A program made the translations under genes and the position numbers. A DNA stretch of 64,000 nt from a virus. Positions 59,143-64,000 of this stretch are shown piece after piece. Position 1 is the stretch's first letter; every line of letters begins with the position of its first letter. The stretch spans positions 93,135 through 157,134 of IMG/VR virus record IMGVR_UViG_3300030099_006646. One strand, 5' to 3'. The notes beneath the pieces were generated by a model that was not told the DNA's origin, made no database searches, and saw only the letters and a program-made list of their open reading frames with translations.

Positions 59143-60264
59143 CGAAGGTTCTTAAAAGAAGAGGACAGAGACACTTACGACGACGAAGTAGTAAAAAGAA
59201 ATAAAGCTACATTCACAAGCAACTCGCTCGCTGAAGAAGACGAAGTAGAAGAAGGAATAGGCGCTTTTGTTCCCGGTTCTTCTGAATACAAGATGAACAA
59301 GGCAGTAAGACAGCTAAAGAAAGAGCTAGCAGATGAAAAACACAAGACCACCTGGGAAAGAATAGCTCAGGAGTTAAAAGAAACGCAAGAGGCTTGGCGA
59401 CTACTTAAGAAATGGAAAACTCTAGGCGATTTTGAAAAAGAATTTGTATGGGATCAAATCAAAGACGTTGCCAAGGCTACAACTCTAGGTGCAGTGCTTG
59501 CTGCTCCGCTTGGTGCGGCTGTATGGATGCCATTGGTAATGCCTTTTTTAAAGAAGCATGGTCTTGTAGCTTCTTCTTTTATGAATGAAGAAGAGACATC
59601 CTGTCCAGATAGTCTTGTAGTCTTTATGGCAGGCGGTCCAGGTTCAGGCAAGTCCTCGGTCATTAGCGGACTAGGACTAGACAACTTTGTAGTTCTTAAC
59701 CCTGACGATGACTTTGAAAGCGAGCTTGCTTCGCTAGGCATCAGCGCAAATATGCAGGGAATGTCAGACAGGCGGAAAGAACTTAAAGCACAACTTGAAG
59801 TCGAGCCTAATCCCGAAGCACAAGCCGAGGTGGACAAGATTACAGCCGACTTCTCTGCTGCTATGAAAGCATTCAGCAGCGCCAACAGAAAGCACGAGGA
59901 TGAAGTTGAAAGACTAATCAACAGTGAAGAGTGTAACAGTTTCGTTGTGGATGGAACTGGTGCTACATTCAGCAGAATGGAAAACAGAGTAGAACGATTA
60001 AGAGAGAAAGGATACAAGGTTGCTATGGTCTTTGTTGATGTAGACCCTGCCGCAGCCGAAAAAAGAAACCTTGCTCGTTCATCCACAGGTGGCAGGTCTT
60101 TGCCCACCAAAGTAATAGCGAAGACACACGACAAAGTACAAGCCAACAAGGCGGCATATGCCAAAATGTTCGGTGATAACTTTATTTCTGTAGACAATAG
60201 TGGTTCAGAGGAACAGCTAAAAGGTGCTATGAAATCAGCTATTTCCAAACTTTCTTTAATTTAA
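59119..60264 (+). CDS. Leader-tagged (class B) P-loop kinase, zeta-toxin-like, 381 aa
   Basis: The leader MKLLLENWRRFLKEED is class B. A helical region (about 55-115) and a hydrophobic stretch (about 118-146, TTLGAVLAAPLGAAVWMPLV) follow. The kinase domain has Walker A GGPGSGKS at 172-179, then VVLNPDD, VVDGTGAT and VAMVFVDVDP..A..RN, the order seen in zeta-toxin and polynucleotide-kinase folds. Zeta toxins phosphorylate UDP-sugars; the substrate here is unknown. The leader suggests packaging in the virion and delivery at infection. Confidence 0.7.
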   Translation: MKLLLENWRRFLKEEDRDTYDDEVVKRNKATFTSNSLAEEDEVEEGIGAFVPGSSEYKMNKAVRQLKKELADEKHKTTWERIAQELKETQEAWRLLKKWKTLGDFEKEFVWDQIKDVAKATTLGAVLAAPLGAAVWMPLVMPFLKKHGLVASSFMNEEETSCPDSLVVFMAGGPGSGKSSVISGLGLDNFVVLNPDDDFESELASLGISANMQGMSDRRKELKAQLEVEPNPEAQAEVDKITADFSAAMKAFSSANRKHEDEVERLINSEECNSFVVDGTGATFSRMENRVERLREKGYKVAMVFVDVDPAAAEKRNLARSSTGGRSLPTKVIAKTHDKVQANKAAYAKMFGDNFISVDNSGSEEQLKGAMKSAISKLSLI

Positions 60265-60275
60265 TAAAAAAGATG

Positions 60276-60303
60276 TTGAAAATAGGGATACCGCGCCTAT
60301 AGT
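60276..60303 (+). promoter_or_regulatory. Sigma70-like promoter (TATAGT class) for MoxR gene
   Basis: TTGAAA at 60276-60281, 16-nt spacer, TATAGT at 60298-60303. Leader of about 35 nt with GGAAGGA. Confidence 0.78.
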
Positions 60304-60344
60304 TATTGTATAGGAAGTTTAACTCCAAACGGAAGGAAAACAAA

Positions 60345-61400
60345 ATGTCAGTAGATTTCAAAACCTTTTTGAACATCGTGCCTCACGTCGTCGATATTAA
60401 GAAGCCTGTGCTTCTTCGCGGTCGCCACGGCATTGGCAAAAGTGAGATTGTTTATCAATTCGCAGAAGCGAAAGAACTTCCCGTTGTGGAACGTCGCGCT
60501 TCTCAAATGACTGAAGGTGACCTTCTTGGTCTTCCTTCTGTTGAAGGCGGTGTTACTGCCTGGTGTGCTCCTGATTGGTTACACCGAGCTTGCACGGAGC
60601 CTGTGATTCTTTTCCTCGATGAGGTAGACCGCGCTACATCTGAAGTGCGTCAAGGTATCTTTGAACTTACGGATTCTCGTAAGATCTCAGGCAACGTCCT
60701 TCACCCTGATACTCTAATCTTTGCTGCTGTTAATGGTGGCGAGCACGGCTCTCAGTATCAAGTTGGGGAGATGGACCCTGCGGAACTTGACCGCTGGACT
60801 GTCTTCGATGTCGAGCCTACAGTCGAGGACTGGCTCAACTGGGCTAAGGATAATGTAAATTCTATGGTATGGGATTTCATTAACCAGAATCGTTCTCACT
60901 TGGAACATTCAGGTGAGTTTGAGCCTAACAAGGTTTACCCTTCCCGTCGCTCTTGGAAGCGATTTAATGACTGCCTTGAGGTATCAGGCTTGCTTGATGA
61001 GGAAGGTAACGACATATTCCATCTTGCTTCTGCCTTCGTAGGTTTTGAAGCTGGAATCGCGTTCAATGACTTTGTGTCTAACTACGAAAAGAACGTGACC
61101 GTTGAGAACATACTCGACGAAGGTAAGATTGAACTTACAGAAGAGTTCAACATTAACGACCACTGCGCTCTCATCGATAAGATGGAAGCCGCCGATACGT
61201 TCATCTCAGTACTCACTGATGATCAGGTCCAGAATCTTGCTGATTACTTTGTTACTCTTGGCTCTGAGCCCGCTATGAAAATGTGGACTGCCATTGGTAA
61301 AGGCGAGCAAGAGAACGTGATTAAACTTCACAAGTCAGTAGCCACTAATGGTGAAAAAGTCGCCACGCGATTGGTTACGCTCCTTACAGGTAATAATTAA
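60345..61400 (+). CDS. MoxR-type AAA+ ATPase
   Basis: This 351-residue ATPase has Walker A GRHGIGKS at 26-33, Walker B VILFLDEVDRA near residue 86 and a sensor region LIFAAVNGG. Residues after 150 are a helical lid and an acidic C-terminal part. MoxR ATPases remodel partner complexes and usually pair with a VWA protein. One lies at 62348, separated by an RNA and a zinc-knuckle gene. All three transcripts have the same TATAGT-type promoter, so co-regulation is likely. Confidence 0.85.
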   Translation: MSVDFKTFLNIVPHVVDIKKPVLLRGRHGIGKSEIVYQFAEAKELPVVERRASQMTEGDLLGLPSVEGGVTAWCAPDWLHRACTEPVILFLDEVDRATSEVRQGIFELTDSRKISGNVLHPDTLIFAAVNGGEHGSQYQVGEMDPAELDRWTVFDVEPTVEDWLNWAKDNVNSMVWDFINQNRSHLEHSGEFEPNKVYPSRRSWKRFNDCLEVSGLLDEEGNDIFHLASAFVGFEAGIAFNDFVSNYEKNVTVENILDEGKIELTEEFNINDHCALIDKMEAADTFISVLTDDQVQNLADYFVTLGSEPAMKMWTAIGKGEQENVIKLHKSVATNGEKVATRLVTLLTGNN

Positions 61401-61418
61401 AGTAGGAGACTATGAGGT

Positions 61419-61538
61419 GAACTGGAGGGAGTAAACTACGACTGCCGCGCTCAGTGCCTACCATGAGCGCCTGATAAATTCAAAGTAGGCTAGCATGGTT
61501 GGCTCTGTGAAAACCACCAACCCCCTCCAGTTCTTTTT
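61419..61538 (+). ncRNA. Candidate structured RNA with pseudoknot
   Basis: The 3' region after the MoxR gene folds by eye as follows. An 11-bp closing stem P1 (61419-61429 with 61523-61533) is followed by TTTTT. A 7-bp hairpin P2 (61447-61453 with 61464-61470) has a 10-nt loop holding GCCTAC (61456-61461). That loop pairs perfectly with GTAGGC (61485-61490) as a 6-bp pseudoknot. A 6-bp stem P3 (61497-61502 with 61517-61522) abuts P1. P1 with the T run also acts as terminator. No open frame covers it. It could be a riboswitch-like 3' element, a ribozyme or a phage small RNA. No known class was recognised. Confidence 0.65.
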
Positions 61539-61564
61539 GAAAACTTTTTATATGTGCTTGTAGT
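61537..61564 (+). promoter_or_regulatory. Sigma70-like promoter for zinc-knuckle gene
   Basis: TTGAAA at 61537-61542 (overlapping the RNA's T tract), 16-nt spacer, TGTAGT at 61559-61564 in GTGCT context. Confidence 0.6.
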
Positions 61565-61590
61565 TGTTACAAGAAATAAGGGAGATAGAA

Positions 61591-62289
61591 ATGTCTTACA
61601 AAAGAACAACAAGATGTAGTTACTGTGGTCAGACAGGACACAACCGGCGCACATGCCCTGAGATTACCAAGTTGGCTAAGGAATGGGAAAAGAGCGATGA
61701 CCCTTATTACAAAGAACGTGCAGAGCGCTTGAACAAGCAACGTAAAGGTCGCGCTAAACGATGCAGTCATTGTGGTGAAACAGGACACACGATTAGAACC
61801 TGCGATAAGCACAAAGCACAAGTAAATACTATCGCTCAGTCTTGGCTTGATGCTAGGAATCTCATTAAAGATAGAATGAATCAGCACAACTTTGGTATTG
61901 GCTCGCTGGTTAAGATGAAGAAGACAAGATGGTGTAACAACACCGCAGAGATTATTGCCACCACTGAACTTGGAATGGTCACTGACATACTGCACTGCAA
62001 AATTACAAATCGAGCACTGACGAACAACACGTACTTTAGAAGTCACACGCCAGTTGTATACGTTTACATGACCGGAGAAAAAGCCGGTCAAAGATTTTAT
62101 GGCAGACTCCCTCTTTGTATCGTAGATAACGGACACGAAGAGAACGATTACTACGGAGAGAACCAATACGAGAAACATAAACATGATTACATCTTGGTTT
62201 CTTCTACAGAAGCCATGACCCCAGATGACTTCCTCGAATGGGATAAAATTTATAAAGGAGCGTATGAACATTCCAGGGGAAGAAAATAA
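61591..62289 (+). CDS. Double zinc-knuckle (CCHC) protein, 232 aa
   Basis: Two CCHC knuckles, C-x2-C-x4-H-x4-C, lie at residues 9-22 (CSYCGQTGHNRRTC) and 58-71 (CSHCGETGHTIRTC), joined by a basic helix. The C-terminal 140 residues include a beta region (GIGSLVKMKKTRW, PVVYVYMTGEKAGQRFYG). CCHC knuckles bind single-stranded nucleic acid and are unusual in phages. SD GGGAG is 9 nt upstream. The gene lies between the MoxR gene with its RNA and the VWA gene. Confidence 0.8.
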   Translation: MSYKRTTRCSYCGQTGHNRRTCPEITKLAKEWEKSDDPYYKERAERLNKQRKGRAKRCSHCGETGHTIRTCDKHKAQVNTIAQSWLDARNLIKDRMNQHNFGIGSLVKMKKTRWCNNTAEIIATTELGMVTDILHCKITNRALTNNTYFRSHTPVVYVYMTGEKAGQRFYGRLPLCIVDNGHEENDYYGENQYEKHKHDYILVSSTEAMTPDDFLEWDKIYKGAYEHSRGRK

Positions 62290-62290
62290 C

Positions 62291-62318
62291 TTGAAATAAG
62301 AGTATCGGTTCTTATAGT
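62291..62318 (+). promoter_or_regulatory. Sigma70-like promoter (TATAGT class) for VWA gene
   Basis: TTGAAA at 62291-62296, 16-nt spacer, TATAGT at 62313-62318. It overlaps the zinc-knuckle stop region. Confidence 0.78.
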
Positions 62319-62347
62319 TATACTGTAACCGATAGAGGATACTTCTC

Positions 62348-63598
62348 ATGCAAGAAGAAAAGTTTAATCTAAACGACCATGTTCACAGGCTTCTACTACA
62401 GGAGCCTTTTTTTGCTTCTATATCTCGCACTATTGAGAAGATTGAAAGCAAAGGGGTCCCTACTGCGGGTGTCCGTATCGACCCTGAGACAGGATACTTT
62501 GAGCTTTACTACAACCCTGACTTCTTTTTGAAGATAAATGATAAACAAAAGTCAGGCGTGCTTGTACATGAGTTCTATCACCTTATCTTTGAACACGTTA
62601 CAGGTCGTTTACCTGATGAACTCCAGGGCGTCATGAAGTCCGGGGCTGCGATGAAGGATATTCCTTCTGACACCCGTGCGCTCTTTATGCTTTGGAACAT
62701 TGCTACGGATTTGTCTATCAATTGTCTGATCGGACAAGAGAGACTACCAGAACAATGCGTGTTCCCTGGGGTGGATAAGTTTGAACACTTGCCTTCTGAA
62801 ATGAATGCAGAGTGGTATTACCAGGAACTTAAAAAGAAAGCCGAACAAGAAGCAAAGGATTCTGACGGAGAGAAGAGCCTGGAAGACGTTGTAAGCGAGA
62901 TGATTGGCGACGGTCAATTCGATGAGCACGGTCAGTGGGCAGAAGTGGATGAAACAACTGCATCCATCGCAAAGGAACGACTCAAAGAGACGCTCAAAGA
63001 AGCTGCCAAGGAAGCAAGCAAAAGCAACTCTTGGGGCTCTGTGTCGGCTTCTACTAGGAAAGAAATCATAGAGAAAGTCACGGCTAAGATTAACTGGCGC
63101 AGTGTCTTGCGTTACTTTGTAAAGACCTGTATCCGCGCTGAGAAGCGCTCTACAGTGCGTCGTATCAACAAACGCTACCCTTACATCCATCCGGGCAAGA
63201 AAGTCACTAGAGCGCCCCGTATAGCCATCTCTATCGACCAGTCAGGATCGGTGTCTGACTCTATGCTTGCTGCGTTCTTTAGCGAGCTTAACAATCTTTC
63301 GGACATTTGCACCTTCACAGTGGTTCCTTTTGATACGGAAGTTGCAGAAGACAAAGTATTTGAATGGAAGAAAGGACAAAAGAAGAAGTGGGAGCGAGTT
63401 CTTTATGGCGGAACTGACTTTGATGCCCCTACTGCTTATGTAAATAAGACCGGTTTTGATGGACACATCGTCTTGACCGACATGTGCGCTCCTAAGCCTA
63501 AGCCTTCTAAGTGCCAGCGCATGTGGATGACTGACGCTCAGAACGCTCGCAATCCTTACTTTAAGACAAATGAGCGTGTTATTCCAATCGACCACTAA
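62348..63598 (+). CDS. VWA-like protein with metallopeptidase motif (DUF2201 type)
   Basis: This 416-residue protein has HEFYHLIFEH near residues 74-83, an HExxH zinc-protease-like motif. A charged central region follows (about 160-230). The C-terminal VWA domain carries the metal-binding start DQSGSVSD near residue 297 and the later LYGGTDF and VLTDM parts. DUF2201-type proteins pair with MoxR ATPases in bacteria, and the MoxR gene is at 60345. Together they may form a chaperone or protein-processing machine. The target is unknown. Confidence 0.85.
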   Translation: MQEEKFNLNDHVHRLLLQEPFFASISRTIEKIESKGVPTAGVRIDPETGYFELYYNPDFFLKINDKQKSGVLVHEFYHLIFEHVTGRLPDELQGVMKSGAAMKDIPSDTRALFMLWNIATDLSINCLIGQERLPEQCVFPGVDKFEHLPSEMNAEWYYQELKKKAEQEAKDSDGEKSLEDVVSEMIGDGQFDEHGQWAEVDETTASIAKERLKETLKEAAKEASKSNSWGSVSASTRKEIIEKVTAKINWRSVLRYFVKTCIRAEKRSTVRRINKRYPYIHPGKKVTRAPRIAISIDQSGSVSDSMLAAFFSELNNLSDICTFTVVPFDTEVAEDKVFEWKKGQKKKWERVLYGGTDFDAPTAYVNKTGFDGHIVLTDMCAPKPKPSKCQRMWMTDAQNARNPYFKTNERVIPIDH

Positions 63599-63642
63599 AA
63601 TTTGAAAACGCCACTACATATTAAATAAAGGAGGTGTTTCAA

Positions 63643-63786
63643 ATGAGCGATAACATAGAGAGATTATTAGACAATATGGAAGAAACTATTGTCCACCTTC
63701 AGGACGAAGGTGATGATTGGCTTGCAAACATAGTTCAGCAGGCATTTGATTTTATTGAAGAAAAGCTGCAAGAAGAGGTGATGTAG
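63643..63786 (+). CDS. Small acidic protein, 47 aa
   Basis: ATG 63643 has a near-perfect SD (AAAGGAGGTG) 8 nt upstream. The peptide is acidic and helical (IERLLDNMEETIVHLQDEG; FDFIEEKLQEEV). Its stop overlaps the next start. A TTGAAA at 63602 upstream lacks a matching -10 at 16 nt. Confidence 0.6.
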   Translation: MSDNIERLLDNMEETIVHLQDEGDDWLANIVQQAFDFIEEKLQEEVM

Positions 63787-63977
63787 TGAAAATGGGCGAC
63801 TTGGTAGAGTGCCGACACACAAAAGACAGAGGCTTTATTGTGGGAACCAGAACTTCTATTGGAGGCAAGGGTCCAGCAATCTCTGTTGCATATTCAATCG
63901 ATTGGTTGGCAAAGAGTACAGAGAAGGATTCTTGGATACCTTCAGACAAACTTAAAGTGGTAAACTCCAATGAATAA
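63786..63977 (+). CDS. Small SH3-like protein, 63 aa (GTG start)
   Basis: GTG 63786 overlaps the preceding stop by 1 nt, with GAGGTG 7 nt upstream. MGDLVECRHTKDRGFIVGT opens a small beta-barrel-like domain as at 35272 and 43927. Function unknown. Confidence 0.6.
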   Translation: MKMGDLVECRHTKDRGFIVGTRTSIGGKGPAISVAYSIDWLAKSTEKDSWIPSDKLKVVNSNE

Positions 63978-64000
63978 GGAGCGAACAAATCCAGTAATTG
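63970..64000 (+). CDS. Possible start of next gene (cut by window edge)
   Basis: ATG 63970 overlaps the end of the 63-aa gene and remains open to base 64000 (MNKERTNPVI). Only ten codons are visible. The GGAG at 63978 could instead serve a start beyond the window. Confidence 0.25.
   Translation, partial: MNKERTNPVI

Noticed and set aside
59454-60248. 264-codon minus-strand frame opposite the kinase gene
   Set aside because: Ser/Leu-rich shadow of a well-supported plus-strand gene; no start signals.
61419-61538. Assigning the structured RNA to a known riboswitch or ribozyme (glutamine riboswitch, twister, hammerhead)
   Set aside because: The GTAGGC/GCCTAC pairing recalls cyanophage glutamine-riboswitch pseudoknots, but the other conserved bases of that and the ribozyme classes are not present by eye.
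61567-62349. 260-codon minus-strand frame opposite the zinc-knuckle gene
   Set aside because: Shadow frame; the plus strand has clear CCHC motifs, promoter and ribosome site.

Overview
This window is one continuous, single-strand-coded stretch of a large tailed-phage genome with a contractile tail (myovirus). I found no credible gene on the minus strand. The genes are tightly packed, with many 1-50 nt overlaps and no gene-free stretch over about 150 nt. The DNA is AT-rich by eye and carries five tRNA genes. The replication genes are T4-like in kind (UvsX/RecA, gp32-like SSB, DnaB-type helicase, FEN nuclease). The cobalamin-type ribonucleotide reductase and the gp26-like and gp32-like sequences suggest an aquatic or marine phage. 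That is inference: the host cannot be read from the sequence.

Layout. 1-12.5 kb holds tail morphogenesis genes: sheath C-terminus, tube, a gp26-like hub/assembly protein with a probable programmed frameshift, tape measure, baseplate proteins and a 1573-residue structural protein. 12.5-22.2 kb holds replication and recombination genes: a minimal family A polymerase, an FtsZ/tubulin-like protein, SSB, an FKBP isomerase, RecA, FEN, helicase and class II RNR. 22.2-28.1 kb holds a GroES-like protein, a lytic transglycosylase, leader-tagged proteins and a cysteine synthase. 28.2-38.2 kb holds a complete DnaE (family C) polymerase, a Dam methylase, a nuclease-like tagged protein, an ATP-type PEP carboxykinase, dUTPase, HNH protein and an IMPDH/GMP-reductase-family enzyme. 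38.2-49.5 kb holds a sigma-region-4-like protein, ClpP, an amidase endolysin, GroEL, a glutaredoxin, Hsp20, a PAP2 phosphatase, peptide deformylase, two basic tagged proteins, a thioredoxin-like lipoprotein and a short PurA. 49.5-54 kb is small genes plus four tRNAs. 54-64 kb holds a KamA-type radical SAM enzyme, a ParB-like protein, a second Dam methylase, UvdE, tRNA-Arg, a tagged P-loop kinase, a MoxR ATPase, a structured RNA, a zinc-knuckle protein and a VWA/metallopeptidase protein.

Regulation. About sixteen sigma70-like promoters (TTGAAA, a nearly invariant 16-nt spacer, TATAAT or TATAGT) precede replication and metabolic genes. A separate element, ACTATTTA(A)TA, precedes virion-type genes and may be the late promoter. 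Several genes appear to be leaderless.

Main points of interest: (1) at least seven otherwise unrelated proteins share one of two short N-terminal leaders, which look like capsid-targeting tags for packaged cargo that includes nuclease-like, kinase-like and basic DNA-binding proteins; (2) a phage-encoded ATP-PEPCK; (3) a pseudoknotted structured RNA at 61419-61538; (4) an FtsZ/tubulin-like protein; (5) lysine 2,3-aminomutase; (6) a purine-interconversion pair; (7) two different replicative-type polymerases; (8) a five-part protein-folding and processing set.
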